Shown here: positions 53,942 to 62,771 of the stretch, piece after piece
Numbering within the stretch: position 1 is the first letter of the stretch
How the letters are laid out: each line of letters starts with the position of its first letter
Assembly: GCF_018343625.1 (NCBI RefSeq)
Contig: NZ_JAGYPG010000002.1
Span: 1,407,280-1,471,279 of the forward strand
Length of the DNA stretch: 64,000 nucleotides
Direction of reading: 5' to 3'
From: Lederbergia citri
Lineage (GTDB): Bacteria; Bacillota; Bacilli; Bacillales; Bacillaceae_C
The notes under the pieces: generated by a model
Seen by the model: only the letters and a program-made list of their open reading frames with translations
Databases searched by the model: none
Told to the model about the DNA's origin: nothing
Translations under genes and position numbers: made by a program

Positions 53942-55231
53942 ATGTTACAGAAAGAAAGTGTAGAAGAATTAGACGCTCAAACAGCTTCTTTACAAAGCTA
54001 CATTCGTTATCCAGAAAAACAGAAGAAGCTATACAAGCGTACATTATTCGTTGTAAGTATTTCACAAATTTTTGGTGGTGCAGGATTAGCAGCAGGCGTT
54101 ACTGTGGGGGCACTTCTTGCACAACAAATGCTCGGTACTGATGCGTATGCTGGACTACCTTCAGCTTTACTTACTTTAGGGTCTGCAGGAGCGGCTTTAT
54201 TAGTAGGGAGACTTTCGCAAGCGTTCGGTCGTCGTATAGGTCTATCAACTGGTTTTATGATTGGTGGACTTGGAGCAATCGGGGTCATTTTTTCAGCAAT
54301 AATAAATAGTGTTTTTCTTTTATTTACTTCCCTACTTGTCTATGGCGCAGGGTCAGCAACAAATTTACAAGCTCGTTATGCAGGTACGGACTTAGCAAAT
54401 AGTAAACAACGAGCGACTGCTATTAGTATTACATTAGTTTTTACTACATTTGGTGCAGTTGCAGGTCCTAATTTAGTAGACGTGATGGGCGATTTTGCCC
54501 TTTCTATTGGTGTTCCATCACTTACTGGTCCTTTCATTTTAGGAGCAGCAGCATATATCTTAGCAGGTGTTGTCCTTTTCATAATGCTTCGTCCAGATCC
54601 ATTCGTTATAGCTAGAATGATAGAAGCAACCAACCAAGAACCTAGCGTTAAAGGACATTTGGCAACAACCGAACATACAGAAAACAAAAGAGGTATAATC
54701 GTTGGTGCAACGATTATGGTTCTTACTCAAATTGTAATGGTAGCTATTATGACAATGACACCAGTTCACATGATGCACCATGGACATAGCTTGGGAGCAG
54801 TAGGTCTTGTCATTGGATTTCATATAGGTGCCATGTATCTCCCTTCACTAGTTACAGGTGTCCTCGTTGATAAATTGGGGCGTACTGTAATGGCTATTGC
54901 TTCTGGAGCTACGTTACTTCTGGCAGGTTTAATAGGAGCATTTGCACCAGGAGAATCTATAGTTCTCCTGGTAATTGCTCTTTCTTTACTTGGATTAGGA
55001 TGGAATTTTGGTTTAATAAGTGGGACAGCACTAATTGTTGATTCAACTGAAACTGCCACACGGGCTAAAACTCAAGGTACAGTGGATGTTTTAATTGCGT
55101 TGTCAGGAGCTACTGGCGGAGCAATGTCGGGAATGATTGTGTCCGGTTCAAGTTATCTAGCATTATCATTTACTGGAGGGATTTTATCTCTATTACTTAT
55201 TCCAGTAGTGATATGGTCTCGTAGAGGCTAA
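53942..55231 (+). CDS. MFS transporter
   Basis: This 429-residue protein has about 12 hydrophobic segments. GRLSQAFGRRIGLSTGFMIGG is the MFS loop 2-3 motif and VLVDKLGRTVMAIASG its repeat in the second half. A basic N-terminal tail (YPEKQKKLYKR) is cytosolic. Drug or metabolite efflux is likely but substrate is unknown. A cupin gene follows after 48 bp and may be cotranscribed. Confidence 0.9.
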   Translation: MLQKESVEELDAQTASLQSYIRYPEKQKKLYKRTLFVVSISQIFGGAGLAAGVTVGALLAQQMLGTDAYAGLPSALLTLGSAGAALLVGRLSQAFGRRIGLSTGFMIGGLGAIGVIFSAIINSVFLLFTSLLVYGAGSATNLQARYAGTDLANSKQRATAISITLVFTTFGAVAGPNLVDVMGDFALSIGVPSLTGPFILGAAAYILAGVVLFIMLRPDPFVIARMIEATNQEPSVKGHLATTEHTENKRGIIVGATIMVLTQIVMVAIMTMTPVHMMHHGHSLGAVGLVIGFHIGAMYLPSLVTGVLVDKLGRTVMAIASGATLLLAGLIGAFAPGESIVLLVIALSLLGLGWNFGLISGTALIVDSTETATRAKTQGTVDVLIALSGATGGAMSGMIVSGSSYLALSFTGGILSLLLIPVVIWSRRG

Positions 55232-55279
55232 AAATAAGCCAGATTGTTTTACAAAAACAGTATTTTTGGGGGAAATATC

Positions 55280-55612
55280 ATGAAAAAAGGTCAATTAGAA
55301 GTTATTAACTTACATAATTTAATCCAAGACCAAACGGACTATACCAATTTTATCGTAAGCGAAGTTAATGACCACGCTCTTAGAATAGCGGTTATAAATG
55401 GGGAATTCCACTGGCACAAACACGAGGATTGCGATGAATTATTTTATGTATTAGAAGGTGAACTATTTATAGACTTAGAAAACAATGAAACAGTATCTCT
55501 AAAACCAGGTGAAGTATTTACCATTCCAGCTAATACAATGCATCGAACTCGTTCAAATGAACGCACAGTTAATTTATGTTTTGAAAGAACCAGTAATGAT
55601 ATAAACAGATAG
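55280..55612 (+). CDS. Small cupin-domain protein
   Basis: This 110-residue single cupin has the two motifs: GEFHWHKHEDCDELFYVLEGE (metal-binding His and Glu) and PGEVFTIPANTMHRT (second His). ATG 55280 lies behind GGGGGAAA, better than ATG 55244. Family members bind metal and act as isomerases, dioxygenases or ligand sensors. It follows the MFS transporter. Confidence 0.88.
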   Translation: MKKGQLEVINLHNLIQDQTDYTNFIVSEVNDHALRIAVINGEFHWHKHEDCDELFYVLEGELFIDLENNETVSLKPGEVFTIPANTMHRTRSNERTVNLCFERTSNDINR

Positions 55613-55693
55613 ATATCTACGTATTAATTTTATTAACAAGGCTGTTTCAATAGCTTTTTTTCTCAGCTTTTAAGATGCTAATTTAAATCACCC

Positions 55694-55757
55694 ATGGACT
55701 TCCATATAATTGGAAGTCCATTTTACTATCGCTAAAACAATAAACTAACAAAGCCAT
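55694..55757. repeat. Dispersed palindromic repeat, copy 1
   Basis: ATGGACTTCCA TATAAT TGGAAGTCCAT, then TTTTACTAT and, after about 25 bp, AACAAAGCCAT. The same order is found at 61112 and in decayed form at 58487. Confidence 0.75.
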
Positions 55758-55825
55758 CTCATATTTTCCAGAATCTTAACTATACAGTGCCATTAGGAGA
55801 TGTTTCAAACTTTTTTGTAATCTGT

Positions 55826-55844
55826 ACTTTACTTTATGTAAAGT
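55826..55844. promoter_or_regulatory. Possible operator of the XRE/membrane-protein operon
   Basis: ACTTTAC TTTAT GTAAAGT is a 7-5-7 inverted repeat; further GTAA/TTAC half-sites follow before the gene start at 55910. The XRE regulator of the operon may bind here. Confidence 0.4.
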
Positions 55845-55909
55845 TTATATTACATTATGTATAACTCATTTTACAAAACGTAAGATAAATAATACAAAGG
55901 GGGTAAACC

Positions 55910-56356
55910 ATGACCTATCAAGAAAAGAAAAGCATCGTATCGTTGATCAGTGCCATACTCATTTTCGGAACTTATTGCTTGTACATGTTCCCGCAGCGTC
56001 CAGAGGGTGGGTTGGAGTCGCTGGAAACCTTTCGCTATTGGGGCTCGTTCGTCCTCATCCTGACTTTGTTTTCAATAATCGCACATATCCTTATCAGCAT
56101 TTTTTTTAACATCATATTTAGAATGACGACTGGGGAAAAGGAACCAACATTTGCGGATGAACTTGATAAGTTAATTGAATTGAAAGCGAACCGAATTTCT
56201 TTTTTTGTTTTTATCATCGGCTTTCTACTTGCAATGGGATCGCTGGTTATTTATCAGCCGTCACAGGTAATGTTCATTATCCTGATTTTTTCAGGGTTCA
56301 TTTCCGATGTGACTGGATCCATTACGAAACTTTATCATTATCGGAAAGGAGTCTAA
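55910..56356 (+). CDS. Membrane protein paired with an XRE regulator
   Basis: This 148-residue protein has four hydrophobic segments (IVSLISAILIFGTYCLYMF, WGSFVLILTLFSIIAHILISIFF, RISFFVFIIGFLLAMGSLVIY, VMFIILIFSGFISDV). Function unknown. It is followed after 2 bp by a small XRE regulator; such pairs are common in Firmicutes and usually autoregulated. Confidence 0.82.
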   Translation: MTYQEKKSIVSLISAILIFGTYCLYMFPQRPEGGLESLETFRYWGSFVLILTLFSIIAHILISIFFNIIFRMTTGEKEPTFADELDKLIELKANRISFFVFIIGFLLAMGSLVIYQPSQVMFIILIFSGFISDVTGSITKLYHYRKGV

Positions 56357-56358
56357 AA

Positions 56359-56583
56359 ATGGGCAAAAAACTTGTCGGCAATCATATCAGAAGATTACGA
56401 TTCGACCATAATGAAATGACCCAGCAGCAACTGGCTGACAAGGTAGGCGTAACAAGACAAACCATCGTAGCTCTCGAAAAGGGAAACTATTCCCCATCAC
56501 TAGAACTTGCTTTTCGCATTGCTCTTGCTTTTGACTTACCGTTGGAGGAGGTATTCTTCTATGGGGACAACACCAAGAAGTAA
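56359..56583 (+). CDS. Small XRE-family transcription regulator (YgzD/CopG-like size)
   Basis: This 74-residue protein is one helix-turn-helix domain: IRRLRFDHNEMTQQQLADKVGVTRQTIVALEKGNYSPSLELAFRIALAFDLPLEEVF. It lacks a sensor domain, so it probably works as a simple repressor of its own operon with the membrane protein. Start 2 bp behind the upstream stop, with AAAGGAG. Confidence 0.92.
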   Translation: MGKKLVGNHIRRLRFDHNEMTQQQLADKVGVTRQTIVALEKGNYSPSLELAFRIALAFDLPLEEVFFYGDNTKK

Positions 56584-56642
56584 GAACTATGATGGTTTTT
56601 TGCTTTACCGTTTTTGAATTTAGTAAGAGAAGGGGATAAAAA

Positions 56643-57365
56643 ATGAATTCAAATAAAAAAGCAGCAAAAATTGTGGGATCACTATTTATACTTGCATCAG
56701 TTACGGCGGTAATTGGTCTATACTTATACAATCCTATCCTAAATGGTTCTGATTACCTGATTAAAGGTTCGGAAAACGCCAACCAAGTGATAACAGGAGC
56801 GTTGATGGAGTTAATTCTCGTCGTTTCAGCGGTTGGTACAGCAACTATAATGTTTCCATTTTTAAGAAAGTACAATGAAACGATTGCTCTTTGGCATGTT
56901 TGTTTCAGGTTTCTTGAAGCGATTATCATTACGGTTGGTGTAATTAGCGTGCTGTCCCTATTAACTCTAAGTCGGGAATATGTAGCAGCGGGTGCTCCGG
57001 ATATCGCCTCGTTTCAAGCTTCAGGTATTTTGTTAAAATCAGTACATGATTGGACATTTATGCTTGGTCCCAATTTCATGCTGGGCATTAATACGATGAT
57101 GTACAGTTATATATTTTATAAATCAAAGCTCGTTCCGAGATTTATACCTATCTTGGGTATGTTAGGGGCAACTCTTATTTTTTTGGCAGCATTGTTAGAA
57201 ATGTACGGAGTAATTCAACAAGTTTCGGTTTGGGGCGCTATACTGGCGCTGCCAGTAGCAGCTAATGAAATGATTTTAGCAGTATGGCTCATCTTTAAAG
57301 GATTCAATGAATCTGCACTGGCTAACCTGTCTACAAAAAAGAAAACGTTTGGGGAGGAAAGTTAA
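56643..57365 (+). CDS. DUF4386 membrane protein
   Basis: This 240-residue protein has about six hydrophobic segments and the DUF4386 layout: KIVGSLFILASVTAVIG at the start, FPFLRKYNETIALWHVCFRFLEA and LGPNFMLGINTMMYSYIFYKSKLVPR. Function unknown. Its stop overlaps the start of the dehydrogenase gene (TAATG), so the two are coupled. Confidence 0.88.
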   Translation: MNSNKKAAKIVGSLFILASVTAVIGLYLYNPILNGSDYLIKGSENANQVITGALMELILVVSAVGTATIMFPFLRKYNETIALWHVCFRFLEAIIITVGVISVLSLLTLSREYVAAGAPDIASFQASGILLKSVHDWTFMLGPNFMLGINTMMYSYIFYKSKLVPRFIPILGMLGATLIFLAALLEMYGVIQQVSVWGAILALPVAANEMILAVWLIFKGFNESALANLSTKKKTFGEES

Positions 57366-58333
57366 TGAAAGCCATCGTTTACAAAAAATATGGTTCACCC
57401 GATGTTCTTAATTTGACAGAAGTTGATAAACCTATCCCTGATGATAATAAGGTACTGGTTAAGATTCATGCAGCATCCTTGAACTATGGTAATCTAGTAC
57501 TTCTGAAAGGTGAGCCCTTCTTAGCACGTTTTGCCTTCGGTCTTCTACAACCAAAATACACCATACCCGGAGGTGACATTGCGGGTCGAGTCGAAGCAGT
57601 TGGTAAAGATGTTACACAGTTTAAGCCGGGTCAAGAAGTATTTGGAGACCTTTCCGCTTCTGGTTGGGGTGGCTTTGCTGAGTATGTATCTGTTCCTGAG
57701 AATGCATTAGCTTTAAAACCAGAAAATCTCACATTTGAGGAAGCTGCTGCGGTACCTATGGCGGCAGTAACGGCCTTACAAGGTCTAAGGGATAAAGGTA
57801 AGATTCAGGCGGGACAGAAGGTATTGATTAATGGTGCCTCTGGTGGTGTTGGAAGTTTTGCAGTACAGCTTGCCAAATCTTTCGGGGCAGAAGTAACGGG
57901 TGTTTGCAGTACAAGAAATTTAGAAATCCTTCGATCCATTGGCGCAGATCATGTCGTTGATTATACGAAAGACGATTTTACCGAAAAAGGACAGAAGTAT
58001 GATTTGATTCTTGGTGTTAACGGACACCATCCGATTACAGCTTATAAGCGGTCCCTAAATGCTAATGGAACTTTCATTCATGTCGGAGGATCGGGTGCAC
58101 AAATGTTTCAAACAATGACCTTAGGGTCTTGGTTCTCACTCTCTGGAAGGAAAAAAATGTCTACCTTACTTCAAAGGCAAAACCAAAATGATTTAATTTA
58201 TGTGAAAGAACTCCTTGAAGTCGGAAAGGTAAAACCAATCATTGATAAAACTTTTAAGATGAATGAAGTTGTAGAAGCTTTCACATATTTTGAACAAGGG
58301 CACGCTCAAGGAAAAGTTATCGTAATTATTTGA
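57365..58333 (+). CDS. NAD(P)-dependent zinc-free alcohol dehydrogenase / quinone oxidoreductase-like
   Basis: This 322-residue medium-chain dehydrogenase has the GroES-like part (PGGDIAGRVEAVG) and the Rossmann motif LINGASGGVGSFAVQLAK at about residues 154-171. The catalytic-zinc ligands are missing, so it is of the quinone oxidoreductase (QOR) type. The partner gene upstream is a DUF4386 membrane protein. GGGGAGG precedes the ATG. A terminator follows. Confidence 0.9.
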   Translation: MKAIVYKKYGSPDVLNLTEVDKPIPDDNKVLVKIHAASLNYGNLVLLKGEPFLARFAFGLLQPKYTIPGGDIAGRVEAVGKDVTQFKPGQEVFGDLSASGWGGFAEYVSVPENALALKPENLTFEEAAAVPMAAVTALQGLRDKGKIQAGQKVLINGASGGVGSFAVQLAKSFGAEVTGVCSTRNLEILRSIGADHVVDYTKDDFTEKGQKYDLILGVNGHHPITAYKRSLNANGTFIHVGGSGAQMFQTMTLGSWFSLSGRKKMSTLLQRQNQNDLIYVKELLEVGKVKPIIDKTFKMNEVVEAFTYFEQGHAQGKVIVII

Positions 58334-58371
58334 AAAAACATAAGAATAATAAGTGAATACCATGAAGATGG

Positions 58372-58400
58372 GCGATACTTTAAGTTGGTATCGCTTTTTA
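58372..58400 (+). terminator. Rho-independent terminator after the dehydrogenase
   Basis: GCGATAC pairs with GTATCGC and is followed by five T. Confidence 0.8.
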
Positions 58401-58486
58401 TGATCATTAATTTGCTTATTGTTTGTGAAGTAATTCACTTAAAGTATCGAGTGCGTTAATTTAAGTTTCCGATTAAAATAATTAAT

Positions 58487-58542
58487 TACTTCCATATAAT
58501 TGAAAATAAATTTTACTATTATACAAACTTTAACAAAACCAT
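58487..58542. repeat. Dispersed palindromic repeat, decayed copy
   Basis: ACTTCCATATAATTGAAAA then TTTTACTATTAT and AACAAAACCAT follow the same order as copies at 55694 and 61112, but the palindrome's right arm is broken. Confidence 0.5.
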
Positions 58543-58828
58543 CTTTTAAAAATTTATAATGTAATAATACTTAATTTTATTTCTAATCGAAGTTATCCCT
58601 AATAATGCGAACGGGGCAGTTAGTTCAATAAAAAACTAGTTTGCCCACGTTTTCTTGCTGATATATTTTAACCAAATTTTTTTAAAAGCAACATTGATAA
58701 TAACTCGCCTAAAACGGGATTTTATTAGGAAACTGTGAATTTCCATGATTCTCCCTTCATTATCATAGATTCCCGGATTCTGATGCGTTAGTGGTTAAAA
58801 TGTAGTCAAGTCGCTCCCGTCGGATTCT

Positions 58829-59281
58829 TTAGAATGGCTTAACGACCATAAGCACCAATATGGCAATCATCAGAAGCTGTGCCGCCGTCTCGATTGGTAC
58901 GATCTTTTTCATCAACGGTCCGAAATCGGCGGGTATTTCATTACCCTGGTCTTGACATTCAGATACGATCTTTATGATCTTTTTCATACGCGGCTCGATC
59001 AATCCGTCGATCATGACGACCATGAGCAGCGATAAAAGGAAGGATACATTCAGCCACATTTGAGATAACCCCATCTTGGTTATGATCATAAGCCAAACCC
59101 CGGTTATAATAAGTAAGGCTCCGCCGATTTTAGGTATTATGGCAAGCCTGGTCGTTATACCTAAAGCAAAGCGCAGCTGATCGACGGTTCTAGCGGATCT
59201 TCGAATGATGGGCATCACGAAAGCTGGACCAATTATGGCGATCGAAGCCAATATATGCAAAACGAGCAGTAATCCAAACAA
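58829..59281 (-). CDS. DUF2269-like membrane protein
   Basis: This 150-residue protein has four hydrophobic segments (LLLVLHILASIAIIGPAFVMPI, KIGGALLIITGVWLMII, WLNVSFLLSLLMVVMI, AAQLLMIAILVLMVV). The first, with an early His, is typical of DUF2269 proteins. It is 20 bp downstream of the NAD(P)-binding protein gene and probably shares its transcript, under HxlR control. Confidence 0.82.
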   Translation of the reverse strand: MFGLLLVLHILASIAIIGPAFVMPIIRRSARTVDQLRFALGITTRLAIIPKIGGALLIITGVWLMIITKMGLSQMWLNVSFLLSLLMVVMIDGLIEPRMKKIIKIVSECQDQGNEIPADFGPLMKKIVPIETAAQLLMIAILVLMVVKPF

Positions 59282-59301
59282 ACCGATTATCTCCCTTCTC
59301 C

Positions 59302-60030
59302 TCAGTGCACCGGAACATCGCTTTGATAGGCAAGACCGACCCTTTTTCTTTTAAAGGATCCTTCGAGCTCTATATGGTCCAGCATACATTTCGCGACATC
59401 GTCATAAGCAACATCCAGCTCTTGAAGTCGGCAGAACAAGTGACGGGCTATATCTGCCTCGGAATATTCCTTGATCATCTCCGGAATCGGAACGGGCAAG
59501 GTTTCCATTGTTACATGCAGATGAACCGGATCTGGATGCTCTATCGAATCAATCATTGTTCCTGGACACATAATGGACCAATCGAGCTGAGTCTGCTGTA
59601 ACCGTTCAAAATTCCGGTTGTGATTTTTATACTCAGGCGGGAAGCCGGATAAATTGTTGCCGATAATATCGGTATATGGTATATCAAGCAGTCCGGCTCC
59701 TCCCATTATCCATACCCGCCCAGAGAAACTAGGTTGGAATTCACATTGGGTTATAATGTTATCGACAATACGAACAAACTCTTCTCCCTGGCCCGCATGA
59801 CCGGCTGCAATAATAGCGGCGTCTTGATGCGCTAGCGCCTCACCGACGCTGACCGGGTCCATAATATCGTCCACGATTACCTTCACATGCTGTGCGGAAT
59901 GCTCTCCTAGTTGATGATAAAGCTTCTCAGAATTTCGCACAAATGCGGTCATTTCATGCCCCATTTTTATCCCTTGCGCCAACACTCTTTTTCCTATATT
60001 CCCCGTCGCTCCAAAAACAATAATTTTCAT
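59302..60030 (-). CDS. NAD(P)-binding oxidoreductase (atypical SDR)
   Basis: This 242-residue protein has the NAD(P)-binding GATGNIGKRV (8-17) at its N-terminus and no classical YxxxK, so it belongs to the NmrA/atypical SDR class. WSIMCPGTMID is the usual late strand. RBS GGAGG lies upstream. An operator-like palindrome at 60127-60142, almost the same as that in front of the HxlR gene, suggests control by that regulator. Confidence 0.87.
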   Translation of the reverse strand: MKIIVFGATGNIGKRVLAQGIKMGHEMTAFVRNSEKLYHQLGEHSAQHVKVIVDDIMDPVSVGEALAHQDAAIIAAGHAGQGEEFVRIVDNIITQCEFQPSFSGRVWIMGGAGLLDIPYTDIIGNNLSGFPPEYKNHNRNFERLQQTQLDWSIMCPGTMIDSIEHPDPVHLHVTMETLPVPIPEMIKEYSEADIARHLFCRLQELDVAYDDVAKCMLDHIELEGSFKRKRVGLAYQSDVPVH

Positions 60031-60126
60031 TGTTCTTTCCTCCTCTTAAATGGCTCTTAATATTTGGTTAACTCAAGCTTATAACCGTTTTAAGATTATG
60101 TTAAGAACCCACTTTAAAGTAAGGTA

Positions 60127-60142
60127 CTTACTTAATAGTAAG
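60127..60142. promoter_or_regulatory. Probable HxlR operator upstream of the oxidoreductase
   Basis: CTTACT TAAT AGTAAG, 16 bp; a further half-site AAAGTAAG lies just before. It has the same length and arms as the site at 60719. Confidence 0.6.
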
Positions 60143-60293
60143 CATGACAGAATGAGATGACTTAATTGTTCACGCGGAGTTCGAGAGAACAGGAAATTTC
60201 TAAAGACAGATTGGCGACAATCCTACACTATCAAGAGTTTTATTAACTCAAACCCGAAAATTAATTGCATAACAGGAGTGCCGACTGTAGGTA

Positions 60294-60323
60294 AACAAAA
60301 GCTGCCCGGTATCCCGTGGCAGC
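60294..60323 (-). terminator. Terminator of the HxlR regulator gene
   Basis: On the minus strand GCTGCC pairs with GGCAGC and is followed by TTTTGTTT. Confidence 0.75.
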
Positions 60324-60371
60324 ATTTGTTTTGAGTTGATTGAATTAGTGTATAGGTTCATTGAACCAGCT

Positions 60372-60704
60372 TTAAGACACTGATTCTTTATATTTCCGCT
60401 TATTATGATTTTCTCCCCAAGCACACATGACTTCTGCTACAGGGATCAATGTTTTGCCGTATTCACTAAGGGAATATTCTACTTTTGGAGGGATGGTAGG
60501 GTAGATCGTTCTATCGACTATGCCTTCTCGTTCCAAATCTCGGAGATGTTGTGAAAGCATTTTTTGTGAAACATCAGGTATAAGCTTTTCCAGATTGTTG
60601 AATCGCTTATTGGATTCAATCAAATGCCATAAAATCATTGGCTTCCATTTGCCACCTAAAACATGAATGAGTGTCTCAACTGGACATTCACGCTGATGAA
60701 TCAT
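60372..60704 (-). CDS. HxlR-family transcription regulator
   Basis: This 110-residue winged-helix regulator has CPVETLIHVLGGKWKPMILWHL, with the N-terminal Cys that many family members use to sense electrophiles or oxidants, and the DNA-binding SQKMLSQHLRDLEREGIV. RBS GGGGAGG is followed by ATG 60704. The palindrome directly upstream of its RBS indicates autoregulation; the same palindrome precedes the neighbouring oxidoreductase operon. Confidence 0.93.
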   Translation of the reverse strand: MIHQRECPVETLIHVLGGKWKPMILWHLIESNKRFNNLEKLIPDVSQKMLSQHLRDLEREGIVDRTIYPTIPPKVEYSLSEYGKTLIPVAEVMCAWGENHNKRKYKESVS

Positions 60705-60718
60705 TGATAAATCCTCCC

Positions 60719-60734
60719 CTTACTTTTAAGTAAG
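60719..60734. promoter_or_regulatory. Probable HxlR operator (autoregulation)
   Basis: CTTACTT TT AAGTAAG is a perfect 16-bp palindrome, 15 bp upstream of the HxlR start. Confidence 0.65.
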
Positions 60735-61211
60735 TGCATTATCTAAAGTAAACACTTAACAAAATTTTACAAGAGGTATACTAACAGGTCAATCAAATGA
60801 AACTAAAAAGGATAAAAAAGGATTGTAGAAGTGGATTTCAGGAACAAGTATAGATCTGGGCTTTTACGATTGCCGAAATTAGTTGCATGGTAGAAAATAG
60901 ATGGATGTCCATCTTGTCATAAACAAAGTTCCAGTATGTAAAATAAAGATTGGACATTTATAATAAAGTTTGACTAAAATCTGTTTTTACAGGACTTTTT
61001 TCTTTAACTATAGGGGCAGCATTCCTGTAATAAATGAAATTATTTCTAAAGTTTGTGAAAAAATGCACTTAATCTAACGGGTGCGGTACTTTAATAAGCT
61101 AATAAATAACTATGGACTTCCATATCATTGGAAGTCCATTTTACTATTATTAAAACATAAACCTTTAACAAAGCCATTTTCAATCTTATATTCTTTTGAA
61201 AAAACCAAACG
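60735..61211. other. Intergenic region with dispersed repeat
   Basis: No intact gene. The repeat copy 2 lies at 61112-61177; the sequence before it (AACGGGTGCGG near 61076) resembles that at about 58450. Confidence 0.5.
61112..61177. repeat. Dispersed palindromic repeat, copy 2
   Basis: ATGGACTTCCA TATCAT TGGAAGTCCAT, then TTTTACTAT and AACAAAGCCAT, nearly identical to copy 1 over about 65 bp. Confidence 0.75.
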
Positions 61212-61586
61212 TCATTCATTCTTCGTAAAATAGTTTACGGGACGAATTTCGATGCGCCAGCCAAACTCCTCTCCCCTACTTACTTGCGTTGTTGGATGAA
61301 GCAAGGCTATCTGAATAGCTTCTTCCATGTCATTTGCTTCTATTAGGAATACACTTCCGATCAATTCTTTTGTTTCAGTAAAAGGTCCATCCGTCACCCT
61401 TACCTTTCCATTTTCACGACGCAAAGATTTCGTCTCCTTTGCAAGACCAGCATCTATTATTACTTTCCCACTGTTGTAGAATTCCTTTAAGTGGGGCTCA
61501 CATTCTGCCATAACAGCATCAATTTCATGTTGTGGACGGGCATCCATTTTTTCTGCATTAAAATAACCTTTACATAGATATATCAT
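61212..61586 (-). CDS. YCII/DGPF-domain protein, third paralogue
   Basis: This 124-residue protein has DGPFTETKELIGSVFLIEA, the family hallmark, but is more distant from the two tandem YCII proteins. AGGAGAG precedes the ATG. Promoter TGTCGA-N17-CGTC upstream places it in the regulon of the sigma factor encoded 20 kb away. Confidence 0.9.
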   Translation of the reverse strand: MIYLCKGYFNAEKMDARPQHEIDAVMAECEPHLKEFYNSGKVIIDAGLAKETKSLRRENGKVRVTDGPFTETKELIGSVFLIEANDMEEAIQIALLHPTTQVSRGEEFGWRIEIRPVNYFTKNE

Positions 61587-61624
61587 CTTAATCTCTCCTT
61601 AGGATTTTAATATTTGTTTTTCTA

Positions 61625-61658
61625 CTATAATGACGATCATTAAAGAACAAAATCGACA
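61625..61658 (-). promoter_or_regulatory. ECF42-type promoter, site C
   Basis: On the minus strand TGTCGA (61658-61653), 17 bp, CGTC (61635-61632) then ATTATAG, 46 bp upstream of the YCII start. Confidence 0.7.
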
Positions 61659-61704
61659 TAATGAAAAAACTCCACAAATTGTTTTAAAAGAAAGTTCTTT
61701 TACC

Positions 61705-62538
61705 TTAATCTTTTATTGAAAGGGTTGGAATTTTTTCCATAAAAAACTCATTCAGTTCCGAAGCAATCATCTTTGTATTGAGTTTCTTTGTATGGCCAAG
61801 ACCCTTTTTACTTATCAAGTTCGCGTTAGGAAGTACATTGGCAAGCGCTCGAGAAGCATGACGCAGCGAAGCCGGACTTTCAGTCCCTTCTAAAACAATC
61901 GTAGGCATTGTGACCGTTCTCCACTCTTCTGAGGAAAGTGAGTTACCACCTATATATGCTTCCAATAGTGTTGCATCGTAAGGGAGTGTATGTGCCACGG
62001 CCAATAGGTTAGACCACACCCCAGGAATGACTTTCATCATAGTGACAACGAATGTTGGCGCTCCCATGCCCTTCGTCATAAAATACTTAACAGCCTCCTC
62101 CCGACGATCAGCAGCAATTAGTTCAGTAACACGGGATACGAAATTTTCGGGCGGTTTTGGATCGGTAGCATCTACTACGAATGGAGGCTCATGAAGGGCT
62201 AATTTCTTAATGTTTAATCCGCTAGCAGCTGCCCGTAGTGCAAGAACGGCTCCTGATGATAATCCCCAAACAAAGGCAGAACCACCCGCCTCATCGAGTA
62301 TTGCCTCAAGATCCTCAATTTCGCGTGCTATATCGTAAGGCTGTGCGTCTCCGCTATCACCTCGTCCACGCCGGTCGTAATTGTAAACAGTAAAATGCTC
62401 CGACAGCAGATTGGCTAGCTGAACCTGCCCTGGAAATTTTCGATAGCTGAAAGCACCTGCAACCATTACTAGAGCTGGCCCTTGACCGACCTTGTCATAT
62501 GCGATTTTTGTTCCATCCTTTGAAATGACTGTGTACAT
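61705..62538 (-). CDS. Alpha/beta-hydrolase
   Basis: This 277-residue hydrolase has the strand DRRGRGDSG, the elbow GLSSGAVLAL (nucleophile Ser, G-x-S-x-G) and a late GLGHTKKL with the catalytic His. It resembles general esterase or haloperoxidase-like hydrolases. RBS AAAGGAG. It lies behind ECF42-type promoter site D, so it probably belongs to the sigma regulon. Confidence 0.88.
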   Translation of the reverse strand: MYTVISKDGTKIAYDKVGQGPALVMVAGAFSYRKFPGQVQLANLLSEHFTVYNYDRRGRGDSGDAQPYDIAREIEDLEAILDEAGGSAFVWGLSSGAVLALRAAASGLNIKKLALHEPPFVVDATDPKPPENFVSRVTELIAADRREEAVKYFMTKGMGAPTFVVTMMKVIPGVWSNLLAVAHTLPYDATLLEAYIGGNSLSSEEWRTVTMPTIVLEGTESPASLRHASRALANVLPNANLISKKGLGHTKKLNTKMIASELNEFFMEKIPTLSIKD

Positions 62539-62588
62539 TTGAATCTCCTTTCATATGTGAAATTTTCTATTATCATTTCGAGCTTCTA

Positions 62589-62622
62589 CTTATACAACGA
62601 TTAGGAATAAATTAAAACGACA
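62589..62622 (-). promoter_or_regulatory. ECF42-type promoter, site D
   Basis: On the minus strand TGTCGT (62622-62617), 17 bp, CGTT (62599-62596) then GTATAAG, 58 bp upstream of the hydrolase start. One change in the -35. Confidence 0.65.
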
Positions 62623-62771
62623 CAGTGGAAACAATTATAAAAAATATTTTATAGATATTATTTTCTTTAGGGTTTTGGAATTTACCTGCAACCTTGATGT
62701 ATGGTGAAAAAACTGTTGAAACCTTCTGGGAAAATTGAACGTAATAAAATAAATGAATTGAGGTGATGGAC

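Larger units (their letters stand above)
58334..58828. other. Intergenic region with terminator and decayed repeat
   Basis: No gene. It holds the terminator at 58372, the repeat copy at 58487-58542 and a GC-richer piece (GCGAACGGGGCAGTTAGTTC, from 58608) that resembles debris of mobile elements in Bacillus. Confidence 0.5.
60031..60371. other. Intergenic region with operator and terminator
   Basis: No gene. It contains the palindrome at 60127-60142 and the terminator of the HxlR gene at 60294-60323. Confidence 0.55.
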
